Position numbers and translations under genes: made by a program. Positions 44,127 through 56,249 of a DNA stretch of 64,000 nt are shown one piece after another. The stretch's first letter is position 1. Each line of letters begins with the position of its first letter. The notes beneath the pieces are model-generated. The model was not told where the DNA came from. It saw nothing but the letters and a program-made list of their open reading frames with translations, and did not search any database. The DNA comes from Amorphophallus konjac (lineage: Eukaryota; Streptophyta; Magnoliopsida; Alismatales; Araceae): assembly GCA_022559845.1 (NCBI GenBank), contig CM040124.1:75167491-75231490 (forward strand), written 5' to 3'.

Positions 44127-47100
44127 ATCTCCCCCTTTTTGATTATGGCAATATTATGAGTCTTTGCAATAATTCAGCATGATGATCAAGTCAGCATAAA
44201 CAATGAGCAATGAATAATTCTGTCAAAATGCAGTAACAAACTGATAAGCTGATAACCAACCAGTCAGCAGACAGAACAACCAACAGCCAATAGACAGAAT
44301 GATCAACATAACCAACTAATCAGCTAACAGCCAACATACAGAATGATCAACATAACCAACTAATGACTCATAAAAATTCTCCCCCTTTGACAACATCAAA
44401 AATGAAGGAGCATTAAGGATGCTGACAAGATCTCCCCCTTTATGTGCTATTATGCAAGATGATTCACTGTTAAGTAAACTCCCCCTGAACAGATGCACTT
44501 CTTTTATATGAAGCAGATGGAGTGGAATGAATAATCAGTGAACCGCAGGGACACAAATTGAAGCAGACATTAAGGCATTCAGAAAAGTATACATTGATGC
44601 ATTGAAAAAAGCAGACATTGATATCAATGGGAGGACATTCAAATTTTAGCAGTCAGTTGAAATAGGTCACATGTGCAGTAAAGAATAAGTTCAGGTCATG
44701 AAAGATGTATGAAGAGCAGTGTGCATAATCTGAGTTTTGAACTTCAATCAGTAAATGCAAACTGAGCATAGGATGATCAAATGAGCTTCAATCACATGAG
44801 AAATTCAACAAGATTTTCAAAGAATATACCAATTTCATAAATCCAAACTTATGAAATTTTCCAGAATCTCCAATTATAAGGGTTTATGAATGAACTTTAT
44901 TGAGATGTATGGTTTAAAGATAATGTATACATGGTTTGACAATAAAGTTCTGTACTCATATCTGAAATCAAGATTGAATAAAAATGAACCAAATCCTCAT
45001 ATTAACATCTTGATTAACCTCCCCCTATCTTACTCAATCAATTTCCTCCATCTTACTCAATCAATTTCAATGACTTCTTTAGGAATTACAATCATAAGTA
45101 TTGCGGTTAAACAACCATGAAACCATTTGATTTTGTCGAGGGTTAGCAATTTATCCTTTGCATTCATTTTCAGATTTTTCATTTAATCAAGCAGATAATT
45201 TTTTTTGCTATCAAATCTTACGAGCAATCTAGTTCAGTACACACCTTGTAACTAAAGGATATACGTTGTTTAGACGCTAATATCCCTAAGTACTTAGTGT
45301 GACTAACAGTCATCCTTGAAAATAAATAGAGTTAACTTTTCACCTCATGACATATCTCATCTCATTTCTTTGATGAGTGAGATATGTTTCTCAATGTGCC
45401 AGCCATTGCTCTGCCTATTTTTCAATCATTTTTTAAGCAGAGTTAACTAAGGCACCCCATTACACAGCCATTTGGACATGTGTTTCTCAGTGACCAAAGT
45501 CATTGCTCTTACAAGATTTGACCCTTAGACTTTTTTCAGAACAGACAGATGTTTAAAAATAATACATATTTCATGTATTTCAACCAAATAAAGTCATGAT
45601 TTCAACATTTTTAGATTTCAACAAATTTGACAAGATTTAACATGAAGTAGTTGGTTAAGGTTTATTAAAGTTGATTCAAATATTGTTAAGGCATTTATAA
45701 CCAACCTTAATGAATACATTAAACTTAAACCAATCTGGTCTTTCAGATATTGATAAATCTGTATAATAGAAGATTCCTCATTAAATTAGTTTTTCAGATT
45801 TATGAGCAAGGTACATAGATTGAAATCCTCCTGAAATTCATAGATATGAAAGAATGTTTAAAGGAACAATCAATTTATCAATAGAAGCAATAGCAAGAAT
45901 TTGCACCATGTGCAAGAGACTTGAAGTTCAAACATAAGATAGGATCTTGTAAACATTCAAGGTTTGGCAGATAAGTAGTGTTTTCAGATATGTTTCAGAA
46001 TATGACAAGTGTTCCAAGTAAATGACCATCATTGATTAGAAACTTACAACCTCAGAGGTATGACAATGATAGTCAAGAGAGCAAGAGCAGATAGTTCCAG
46101 AGAGATAGTCATAAAATTGAAGATACGAGATAGTGAAGACTTCTGTTAACCAATCAAGACAGAGACATGATCAGACATACATCAATGAAGGTGTCGACTT
46201 TTTGTGTCGACATCTACTCACAAACTCTATAAAATAGATCATTTCCAAAATAATGTCGACTCATGGTGTCGACACTTCTAACCAGATTATTAAGAAGTGC
46301 AGCAATTTATGTCAATGATTTAGAGAGTATGAGAATTATTTGAGATCAATGACCTGAGAGCATAACTAATGTTCAAAGTTCAGCAACAAGAAGATTCAGA
46401 CATACCAGCTTGAAACATAAGTGACAAAAAATGTCACTCACAAACATGTGGATTGCAAGGTGAGCTGATAAACAAAAATACAACTGGAAACAGTACTTGG
46501 TGGATGTTGGATCCAAGGATCTACTCACGCAAGGGTTAACCTTCCAGATAGGCCTGGCCTATCTTTCCAGCTAGTCCTTTTTATATATTGTCTAGTTGTT
46601 ACAGGATAGCCCAGAATACTTTCAAGGTAGTTCCCCCTCAGCAAATACAGGAGCAGTAATCAATAATTTTGCAAACACAATAAGATACAAGTTCAACTGA
46701 TTTCAAAATAGATGAAGACAAGTGAGACCGACTGATGCCAATGATTGAGATAAATTGCTTTAAGAGCAAAGATGATCAGTATGAGCAGAGATAGTCATCA
46801 ATTCAAGAATTTTTCAGATACCACAAGAATTTTTCTTATGCTCCCCCTGAATGCATGTACTCAAACAAACTTTTTGGAGTTTTCAATATGGATGACATGC
46901 AATTAACTATATGTATGCAAATGCATTAACTTCCCTCAACTGGAAGCATTGACCAAGCATATGAGACATGAAGACCATGCAGGGAACTTAACCTTACCAA
47001 GATATGCATGAAATACAATATCTCCTTTGACAAACTCCCCTGACTTTATGCATTAGACTATCATCTATGACATGAAAGCAATGCAGGGGTTTGAATGAAT

Positions 47101-47697
47101 TATGCATATGAATCATCTGGACTGTTCTACATGAGACCTTGACCCTTGGTACATGGCAGAGAACTAAGGTCATATGACCACCTCACACATGATGTAGGTT
47201 TCCAGACAGACAAAACATATGCCCTTCTCCCAACTTATCATTTCATATACCAAAGGATCATGCATGACAATAGAGTGCAAGTGCAGTCCTATATGCATGA
47301 CAATATTGCTGAACATGTAACATCAATGCATGCAGATGAGAAATGAATTCAACATATCTTCATTCAATATGTGCGTAATCAGCTCAATGTATGACTCATG
47401 TTGAACAATGCAAGTATCAAGGCAGCTAAGAACAATTATGCATGAGATTTTAATTAACAAATTAAGCATGAAATGCATCTATCTGAAAGAAATTACTGAA
47501 AGATTCAAATGAACACACCTATAGACATCAAAAATGGGGTTTTATCGTGCTTGAGTGCCTTGGTTTATTTACCCCTTTTATTTCTTAGCTTCAAGGCACA
47601 CCTACAAAATAACTCCTTATTTTGCAAATTTAGGTACCCAAGAATTCTTGGGTCCTAAACTGTCAGTGACACCTCTGAATGGTGCTCTCAACATTTT
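44127..47697 (-). other. E non-coding 3' region with repeated purine tracts
   Basis: 3.6 kb between gag and the 3' LTR without a convincing frame. On the minus strand, AGGGGGAG-type tracts occur at about 44127-44141 (at the LTR), 44378, 44431, 44480, 45019, 46624, 46840 and 47033. Multiple polypurine tracts upstream of the 3' LTR have been described for Sireviruses. Two pairs of GTCGAC boxes lie at 46193/46206 and 46255/46268. The usual pol and envelope-like frames are absent. Confidence 0.7.
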
Positions 47698-50071
47698 CTA
47701 AGCAAGTGAATCATCAAATTTTATTAGAAAATAATTAGACATAGAGTGTCCAAATTTTTCACAATAATGACATGAAACAACAGACTTTTTTTTCTTTTTG
47801 TGCACATTATTATAGACATGGAATTTATGTGCATTAACATGAAGATCTATGTTATTTGCATGATCATTTTGTTTTCCATAACCTGCCAACCAGCATTCAG
47901 AAGCTCGGTGGCCAGGTCTTCTACATTCAAAGCATGAAGAAGTTTTTCTTTTAAAACTAGATTTATTTCTACCAAAAATATTTTGATTTACAGGGAAATT
48001 ACCAAATTCAGAATTAAATTTCTTTCCCTATGCATGCCAACAGTCCTTGACTGTATGGCCATGCTTTCCACAGTTGAAACAAGAAGAATAATTTCATCTT
48101 TCATCATTCAGCCAACATTCAATAGCTCTATGACCTAGCTTTCCACAGTTGAAACACACAACATGCTGGTTTATTTTCACATATTCATTCTTACCAAAAA
48201 CATGCTAGTTCTCATGAAAATTAACATGATGAGAATGAAAATTACCCTTTCTTTTAGTAGGCCAGCATTGAGCAGCAACATGTCCTAATTTCCCACAGTG
48301 AAAACATTGAGTTTTCTTTTTCTGAAATGCATGATTCTTAACATGGAATTTCTTATCATGCATTGTATTAGCATTGAAATCATCTTGTTCCATTAATTTA
48401 CAATCATGCATTAGATGACCTATCTTATGATAGTAAAAATAGTGAATTCTTTTCTTATGAATATAAGAAGGTTTCTTATCATGCATATTCTTAACATGAG
48501 TGTGATTCAACTTTTTCTGCAAACTGCCATTCTTTCTAACTCTTTTTGTTTGTTTCTGGTTTCTCTGAATAGTAGTTTGCTTAGGATTTTTCTGAGCTAT
48601 AAATTGAAAAATTGATGGATTCTTGATTCTGATTTGTTCAAAGCTACCCACAATTGATGTATGGATTTTCTGATTTGCAGATTATTTTGAAGAAGTGTTT
48701 GAAGTGCTAGCATCTTCTGAGCTTCACACAAAAGTAGAATATAGCTGATTCCTCATAACCTTCTTAACCTCAGAAGCGCAACCTATCCCTCCACTTAATT
48801 TAGTGACTTCATCATTCAAGGGAGCTTTTAGCTTCTCTTTACCTTTGACAGATTTTGACAGTGAGTTTTTCAGAACATGAATTTCATTTTCTAGAGAAGC
48901 AATATGTATCTCATAACTGGCAATCTCTTGTTCACTACAATTAACACACTCACTTAGCACCTTGTTTATAGTTTTATATTTCTCAACTTCTTGTTCTATA
49001 TTGCTCAGTTTTTTAGATTCATCTATGCAAGCAGAGTTTTCCTTTTCTGAAGCAAGAAGCCTTTCAGATATAGCAGTGTTCAATTGCTTCAGTTCTTCAT
49101 TTTCTTTGATCAGATTAGCATTCTGAATTAACTCATCAATTAAAAAGTGATCATCACAATTGACCGTTTGTTTCTAATCAATCTTAGCCTTTTCAAGATT
49201 CTTATGCAGTTCCTCATTAACCCCTTTAATGGCCTTCAAAATTCTCAGACATTAAACTGTGTTCTTCCTAAAGTCTTTTGAAATTTTCTCCATTATCTTC
49301 AATCCGCTTTTTGTGGGTTTCATTCTCAGACTTCAGCTTAATCAATTCCAATTTAGCATGATCAAGATCTTTCAGCAATTTTTCATTTTGATCTAAATTT
49401 TTGATACAAATCTGATCATCATTTATTGAACTCATTTTTTCTTCTAGTTCAGAAACTTTCAGATTAAGTTCTTCATTTTCATTTTTCAGTAAACACAATT
49501 GTTTCTTATATGTAAGAGCATTAGACAAGCACTCTTCAAAGAATTGTTTCAGTTTCGGACAATTTTCACAAGAAACATTAGAATCAATCTGATCAAGTTT
49601 CTTTTTCAATTTTCTATGTTCAGATTTTAGTTTCTTATGTTTGTTAGATAGTTCTTCATACATATTTACTAATTTATCAAATGAAAGTTCTTCGGATCCA
49701 AAACTTACCTGAGCTGAAGTCTCCTCCTGTTGATCATTGCTATGATCACTTCTTTTAACCATGAGACATTCTTCTTCCTTTTTCTCATGGATAGCTATCA
49801 CTTCATCCAGGATTTTCTTTCCAGAATTGCACCTGAAAATGAAAGAAAACATGTCAGTGTTAACCGTAACTTTTAAAATATCGAGAACCATAGTGTTCTC
49901 ACTATCCTTCAGTCTGTCCTCATCAGACCACTTGATCTGGTCATGTGATAGTTTATGTGGGATTTTTGAAACTAAATTCCATAAATGAGAGTCGATGGAA
50001 TTCATGTAAACGCATAGGCCGCCTAGTCAACTGCTAAAATTAGAACCATCAAAGACCAAAGGAGACGCCAT
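47698..50071 (-). pseudogene. E gag: coiled coil and six zinc knuckles
   Basis: It starts MASPLVFDGSNF at 50071, with TGA in place of a Trp 14 codons later. Frame 49268-50005 has SIDSHLWNLVSKIP and a long Lys/Glu/Leu coiled coil (from about EELSFDKLVNMYEEL). A frameshift between 49268 and 49083 leads to a second coiled coil (48724-49083) and then a basic region with six CX2CX4HX4C-type units: 48400-48441 (first Cys lost), 48265-48306, 48115-48156, 48040-48081, 47893-47934 and 47731-47772 (last Cys is Tyr). Three stops lie between knuckles. The frame ends at 47698, and a WVPK-like phrase typical of the gag-pol border follows, but no protease or integrase does. Gag binds the element RNA; six knuckles is far more than the usual one. 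Confidence 0.85.
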
Positions 50072-50183
50072 TGAAAAATAGTTAAACATATTCAAATAAT
50101 TAGCTAAAAGGCAATAGATGAGCAATGCACTAAAAGAGTATAGCAAGATCCTCTACAGATCGTTGGATCTGATCAATCAGAGA

Positions 50184-50198
50184 CCCGCTCTGATACCA
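50184..50198 (-). other. Primer-binding site of E
   Basis: The minus strand reads TGGTATCAGAGCGGG, 2 bases inside the 5' LTR at 50201. This is the usual initiator tRNA-Met type site of plant copia elements. Confidence 0.9.
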
Positions 50199-50200
50199 AT

Positions 50201-51029
50201 TGTTGAATCTAAGTGATGGTGCAAACCGGATTCAGAGGGGGAGGTGAATGAATCTCCCCTTTAAAAACTTTGCCCAATTAAAAATTATAACTAAACCTTG
50301 CGGAATTAAACTCGGTGATTCAATAAAGTGGTTGTTCTACTAAGATTCACACTCAAACACTTAATATGTTAATCATATGTGAATCTCACTCGAACACTTA
50401 ACATGCATAACTACCCAGCTCACTTAGACACTCAACAGGGATTAAACTGTAGATAACTGAACCACACAGTAAATTCAACGTAATCTAAACTAATCAGATG
50501 ACATCAAATGCTAACTTTAGAACATCAAATAAAGCGAGCCTAATCAAGCATCTATCGTGAATCATTAGCAGACTGAAAACACAGCAATCACACGAGGCTC
50601 AAGGATTTTTAGGCGGTTCGATTTTCACCTACATCCACCCCACACTCAGACCTGAGTGTGGCTTACTGCTATCACACAGCTTGAACCGCTGAGCATCACA
50701 GCTTGCTTACATCCGCTGAGCATCATAATTTGCTATCCCGCTGAGCATTACAGCTTGCTGTCTGAGGTATCCACCTTGCCCGCTGAGCATTACAGCTTGG
50801 CTCTGCTTACTCACATCTTGATGTTTAATAGAGAAAATAAAATCAAGACACAACAACGAATGCTGGAAATAAAAACACAGATAAAATGTAGCTCTCGCAG
50901 GAGCAGACTAGCTTGGATCTGATCCAAGGGCCAGTAGAACAGATCTTCAGAATCTGCAAATTCCTCTCGACAAGCTTGCTCTATTTCTTCCTCTTCCATC
51001 TCTGCTTACTTTCTCTTCTCACTCGGACC

Positions 51030-51076
<47 letters not shown>

Positions 51077-52824
51077 TTTCTTCTCTGCAACTCTCTCTCA
51101 AACTTCTTCTTCTATTTGCTGCTCTTTCAAGCTACTCTCCTTTTTCGTTTGCTACTTCTTCTTAATTCTCTTCTATCATCTTCTACTGCTCTCTCTATCT
51201 AATTCTCTTACTGTTCTCCCCTCTCCCACGACTGCTTCCTTTTCTTCTCTTCTCTTTTTAGACTTCTGGCTCACTCTTCACAACAGCTTCTTCTCTGGCG
51301 GCTCTTCTTTCTTCTCTCTGGCTTCTCTCTATTTTCCCGCATGTTCCATCTTTCTGCAGCCTTCTTCTTATATAGGAACAGGGCCACCGGAGGAGGATTG
51401 AATCAAGAGTGTGATTCCCCTTTCTTTTGATTCTCCCACGTGGCAGGATCACGCTTTGATCCTATGGTCCCTACAAGATTCACCCAGGAGGTGTGTGGAG
51501 GGAATACTCCTGCCAATTCCTTTTCCAGAAAAGTGTTTCGCTGAAGTACAGCTGGAGTTCACGCGGTTGACTCTCCAAACGTGACTCCTCCTTAGAACAT
51601 GTGCCTGTAGCTGCCTTGGATCACGTGTCTATTTAAGTTGAGTCTCAAGCCACGTGACTTGACCCTCTGCACACTTAAGTTCCTGATAAAATACTAAAGG
51701 CATTTTGTCAAACACATTGTAACCATGAGTGAATAGCTAATGTGTTTTGACCTATTGACATGAGAGTCACTACATGTGAATGAATTTCAGTTAAGTGTGA
51801 ATGATGCACAGACTTCATAGTGCAATATGCACAGACTTATAATGCGTATATGAAAATGAGCACAAACCTTTTTATGCAAATGTGGAAATGTGAATAGACC
51901 ATATAAGTCTAGATCCACACATGCACAGACCTTGTAGTGCAATCGTGCAAATGTGCACAGACCTTGGTAACATGTTGAGCAAATGTGCACAGACCTTGGT
52001 CACATGATGAATGGATGTACATCAACCTTATAAGTACACATGTAGACTGTGCACAGAGAGAATGTGCATAGACTTCATTTGTGCTACGAGGAGATGTGCA
52101 CAGACCTTCACATGTGCACAGACTTCAGTCTGTACATGTGCATGGACCTTGATGCACCATGTGCACAGACTAGGAGACATGCACAGACTTGAATGTATGC
52201 ACAAGCTGATATGTGCGTAGACCTTATTATGCATGATGCACAATGTGCATCGACCTTAATGCAGCTAATCAGAATGTGCACCGACCTTATCTATGTAGAG
52301 ATGCAATGTGCATCGACCTTCTATATGCCCAAGGAGAATGTGCATCGACCTTATTTGCCAAAGGCACAATGTGCACCAACCTTAATGTGCATGAAACAAA
52401 ATGTGCTTCGACCACACTATGCACTACGCAGAATGTGCATCGACCTTAATGTGCATGCAGCAAACTGTGCACAGACTTTGTATGGCATAAAACATGTGCA
52501 CCGACCTTATATGCCATATGATAAAACGTGCATCGACCTATATGCAGACCAACAAGATGTGCACTGACCTGTGTGATAGTGTAAACAAGATATGCATCGA
52601 CCTTATATCACTAAGCTAAAAATGAGCATTGACCTTACCTAATAAGGTAAATGATATATGGACTGACCTGTAACCTGTTTTGATATATTTTCATACTGCT
52701 ATATAAAGATAATGAGATTAGTAATAAATCCATCAAAATTATGTCATCAAGAATATATATATATATATGTAATGAGTCCTAATATTTGTCATCATCAAAA
52801 CTTCAAAACCACAGTGACACAAAA
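50201..52824 (-). repeat. 5' LTR of E
   Basis: 2624 bp and uninterrupted, TGTTGAATC...GACACAAAA. It holds the GCTGAGCAT short repeats (about 50687-50800), a CT microsatellite (51033-51075), a TATA-like box (about 51366-51376, minus strand), the box array and an AT repeat (about 52752-52769). It shows what the left LTR looked like before B2 entered. Confidence 0.92.
51980..52670. repeat. TGTGCAYMGACCTT box array, E 5' LTR (uninterrupted)
   Basis: The most complete array. Box starts at 52212, 52244, 52275, 52307, 52339, 52370, 52402, 52434, 52466, 52495, 52527, 52558, 52591 and 52623 give steps of 29-33 bp, mostly 31-32, and a weak further box lies near 52656. Between boxes the sequence differs from unit to unit but is the same at matching positions of the other LTR copies. 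Confidence 0.85.
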
Positions 52825-52829
52825 AAATG

Positions 52830-53880
52830 AACACCATCACTGAAGCCATCACAAACATCCTTGGGAGACTCGATATCATGGCCAACTAGCCCGCCGCCCG
52901 GAATGCGGAGAATGAACCCGAGCCTAGAGCTAATAGTCATAGGGCTCAACCCCGATGATCTGATTCTAAAAGGGAGGATTATCATTCAGACCACCCTCAT
53001 GGACGAGGAAGGATCCCTCATTATAGGCACATTGATAGAAACCCCTGGGAAGATCCGGACGACTCCCTTTTAAAACTAGTCAAGGTCAAGGCCCCTAGTT
53101 TTGACGGATCACACAACCCTAGTGCATATCTAGAGTGGGAGACTTCAATGTTCCAATATTTTGATTGGTACCCCACGTTGAAAGAGATGAAGGTGTGTTT
53201 CACCAAAATGAAGCTTACCAAATTAGCCAAAACCTATTGGCTAAACACCGAAGGGTTAAGGGCTATTAGGTGGCAGGACCCCATCGACACTTGGTTTGAG
53301 ATGAAGCTTCAACTTAGGGCCAAATATTTACCCCCTTCCTACCATCAAAACCTTTTAGATGAGTGGCAAAGCCTTACCCAGGAGGGTAGGTCTGTGACCG
53401 ATTACATCAAGAAATTTGATTATTACCTCAAGTGTGGGGTCCGAGAGGACTCGACTGTTACTCTATCCAGGTTTAGGAATGGGCTCCAAGACTACATCAA
53501 GAAGGGAATCTTCATGCGTGAAGTGAACACCCTTGAACATGCCTACCAAGTAGCTTGGGATACTGAGAGGTTCTCTAGATTTCCCAAGCTTGCTATCCAC
53601 CGGCCGCCCGATCCTAAGGGCTTGGCTCCCCGAGTCAACCTTGCCCCTCTTATGAGTAGCATGCCTCCTAGTTCCAGGGGGACCACCCCTTTGCACCCAT
53701 CCAACCCTCCTCTTCCCTCAACTCTAGCATGAATCAACCCTAGCTACCCCATCCCGCGGAGGGAGGATAGCTCCAAAGGACCAATCTTGGGTGGGGTGAC
53801 CCCAAGTAGTGGGAGTAAATAGCAATGCTTTAGATGTCAGGGGTATGGACACTTCGCGGGGCAGTGTCCCACTAGGGGGT
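52830..53880 (+). pseudogene. F gag, main part with zinc knuckle
   Basis: It continues the frame begun at 23990: NTITEAITNILGRLD, then capsid SFDGSHNPSAYLEWETSMFQYFDW and the 194-residue open frame 53148-53732 (KMKLTKLAKTYWL, DTWFEMKLQLRAKYLPPSYHQNL, EYAYQVA-like LEHAYQVAW). After a TGA and a TAG the knuckle CFRCQGYGHFAGQC appears in the same frame at 53826-53867. It would encode the capsid-nucleocapsid. Early stops (TAG after DIMAN and TGA after RAQPR) also interrupt it. Gag belongs to the same group as the fragment in C2. Confidence 0.85.
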
Positions 53881-54730
53881 TACCTAGCTTGCTCATTGAT
53901 GAGGGTAGTTCCCCTCCCCATGGGGGAATTGAGAGTGTCATCAAAGTGCATGAGGGCTCCCCTGATTGGGAGGAAGAATATGAAGAACAATACCATGAAA
54001 CGGGCCAGGAGTATTTCTTTCAGTCCACTAACCCGCAGCTAGGTGTGGTTAGGTGCACGTTGACCTAGGCCAAAGAGGAAGATTGGCGTAGGACCACTAT
54101 CTTCCGCACCTTCATCAAAGTGGAAAATAATGTTAGGGAGGTGATTCTAGACAATGAGAGTCGTGTGAATGCTGTGTCTCCTGATATCATCAATCTCCTT
54201 AGGCTGACTATCACGCCACACCCAAATCCCTACCGGGTCTCATGGATAGACACCACCTCCATTCCTATCACCACCCACAGCCAAGTGCCCATCACCTTTC
54301 AATCTTACCTTGGTCAAATTTGGTGCGACATCATCCCCATGGAAGTGGGTAGCATCCTTCTAGGGAGACCTTGGATCTACGATGTGGATTCCACTTTCTT
54401 TGGTAGGCCGAACACATGCATCTTCGAACACGAAGGGAGGAAAATCCAATTAAATCCCTCCCCACCTCTGCTCCATCCCAAGTGGGAGCCACCCACTATA
54501 GGAGGACATCCCACCTCTCCCCAGGCCCAGGAAAACCCAACTCCTCTAGCCAACCCTACTCCTCCCAGCCCAAGCCCTGCCAAGAGCAATGGGGCGACTA
54601 GGAGTCTACATCTTATTACCAAGCTAGAACTTGAGAAGGAGATAGCCCAAAGAACCCCTGTGTGTGCCGTGGTCATCTATCTAGGGTTCAATCCTCCTCC
54701 AACCAGCACCCCGTCGAGATTCAACTCCTA
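53881..54730 (+). pseudogene. F protease region
   Basis: In the gag frame, the 245-residue stretch 54120-54857 begins VENNVREVILDNESRVNAVSPDIINLLRL. The aspartic protease motif, normally D-(S/T/G)-G-S, reads DNES, so the catalytic Asp is kept but the Gly is lost. PHPNPYRVSWID and GSILLGRPWIYD are typical of this protease in non-Tekay chromoviruses. A stop (TAG after VRCTLT) lies upstream at 54066. The frame shifts near 54720 before RT. Confidence 0.75.
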
Positions 54731-55630
54731 CTTGAAGAATTTTAAGACGTGTTTCCCGAGGAGCTTCCGGACTGGCTTCCTCCTATGCGAGATGTTCAAC
54801 ATGCCATTGATCTCATCCCAGGGGCCACCCTCCCTAACCTTCCCCACTACCACCTAAACCCCACTGAGCATGCTGAGCTTAGGCATCAAATAGAAGAGCT
54901 CATTCAGAAGGGTTTTCTCCGGATTAGTAAGAGCCCCTATGCCGTCCCGACCCTCCTCACCCCTAAGAAAGATGGGACTTAGCGCATGTGTGTGAATAGT
55001 TGAACAATCAACAAAATCACCGTCAAGTATAGGTTTCCCATCCCTAGGTTGGATGACATGCTGGATATGCTTGCTGGAGCCACTATATATTCTAAGATCG
55101 ACCTAAGGAGTGGCTATCATCAAGTCTGAATTTGGCCTTGGGAAGAATGGAGGACTACTTTCAAGACCAATGATGGTCTATATGAGTGGCTAGTCATGCC
55201 TTTCGGGCTATCCAATGCCCCAAGCACCTTTGTGAGGCTCATGACTGAGGTCCTCCATCTCTACATAGGAGTCTTCCTAGTGGTTTACTTTGATGATATT
55301 CTCATCTATAGCTGGTCACAGGAAGCCCACTTAGACCATCTCCGGTAGGTATGTACCACCCTCAAGCAAGAGAGCCTTTATGCCAACCTAGGAAAGTGCC
55401 ACTTCATGGCTGACAAAATTGCCTTCTTAGGATTTGTTGTCTGTACTTAAGGGGTATCCATGGATCCCGAGAGAACTAAGGCTATCCTAGATTGGCCGGA
55501 ACCCCAAACTCTTCATGATGCCCACAACTTCCATGGGTTCGCCACGTTCTATAGGAGGTTCATTCGAGGCTTCAGCACCATCACTGCCCCCATTATGGAT
55601 TGCCTCAAAAAGGGGACTTTTGTTTGACTA
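54731..55630 (+). pseudogene. F reverse transcriptase, stop-ridden
   Basis: The RT frame starts near [25 protein letters not shown] (54749 onward), followed by [48 protein letters not shown], and the catalytic YFDD at 55286-55297. FLGFVV and [12 protein letters not shown] mark the connection domain. At least five in-frame stops (after KKDGT, VNS, GYHQV, HLR and CT) inactivate it. A frameshift occurs near 55630. Confidence 0.85.
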
Positions 55631-56090
55631 GAGCCGCCTCCAAGGCCTTTCAAGAACTCAAAGAGAAGATGACCCAAGCACCGGTCCTATCCCTTCCTGA
55701 TTTCACTAAAGTATTTGAGGTCACCTGTGATGCTTCTGGGGTAGGAATATGAGGGATACTCAACCAAGAGGGGCACCCTGTGGCCTACTTTAGTGAAAAG
55801 CTTTGCGATGCCAGGATGAGATACTCCACTTATGATAAGCAGTTTTATGCTGTGGTCCAGTCCCTTCGACATTGGAGGCACTACTTGCTTCCTCATGAAT
55901 TTGTGATCTTCTCAGACCACGAGGCTTTGAAATACTTGAATTCCCAGCAAAAGTTGAATGCCAGCCATGCCCGATAGGTAGAATACATCAAATCCTTCAC
56001 ATGTATCCTCACACATAAGGCATGAAGTGAGAATCGCACTGCTGATGAGCTGAGTAGAAGAGTGACCTTTCCTCTTCAGTCCGGGTAGAG
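55631..56090 (+). pseudogene. F RNase H
   Basis: Frame 55640-56090 has [13 protein letters not shown] (first Asp), [23 protein letters not shown] (55780-55977, with Asp/Gln where Glu is usual), SDHEALKYL and a worn ADELSRR (for ADALSRR). A stop (TGA) lies after GVGI and another (TAG) after SHAR. It degrades the RNA of the RNA-DNA hybrid. Confidence 0.8.
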
Positions 56091-56249
56091 GTCACGAGAT
56101 TTGATAGGATAAAGGGTGAATATTCTGATTGTCTCGACTTTGGGAACATTTACTCCACCTTGTTCTCCCACCCCACCAGGGAACATGAGGGGTTTCTTCT
56201 CCAAGATGGGTACCTATTCAAGGGGACTAGACTGTGTGTCCCTCAGACA

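Larger units (their letters stand above)
24050..52824 (-). mobile_element. Element E: Sirevirus-like, gag-only Ty1/copia derivative
   Basis: A minus-strand element has its 3' LTR at 24050-44126 (interrupted by B2), an internal region at 44127-50200 and a 5' LTR at 50201-52824. Target duplication AAATG lies at 24045-24049 and 52825-52829; the last LTR bases have mutated from AACA to AAAA. After subtracting B2 and its 5-bp duplication, both LTRs are 2624 bp. PBS at 50187-50198. The only coding region is a long coiled-coil gag with six zinc knuckles; protease, integrase and RT are absent. The gag type and repeated CTCCCCCT tracts before the 3' LTR are Sirevirus traits. Confidence 0.85.

Noticed and set aside
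50913..51401. 162-residue frame (and 24746-25081) rich in Leu, Ser and Phe, resembling membrane segments
   Set aside because: It comes from the CT-rich part of the E LTR, including a CT microsatellite whose length differs between copies.
51980..52670. CRISPR-like look of the box array (constant short repeat, variable 17-18 bp intervals)
   Set aside because: The repeat is only about 14 bp and imperfect, the intervals are too short, there are no cas genes, and the DNA is plant LTR.
53463..53737. Minus-strand frames antisense to F gag
   Set aside because: They are shadows of the plus-strand gag, which has the recognisable capsid motifs.
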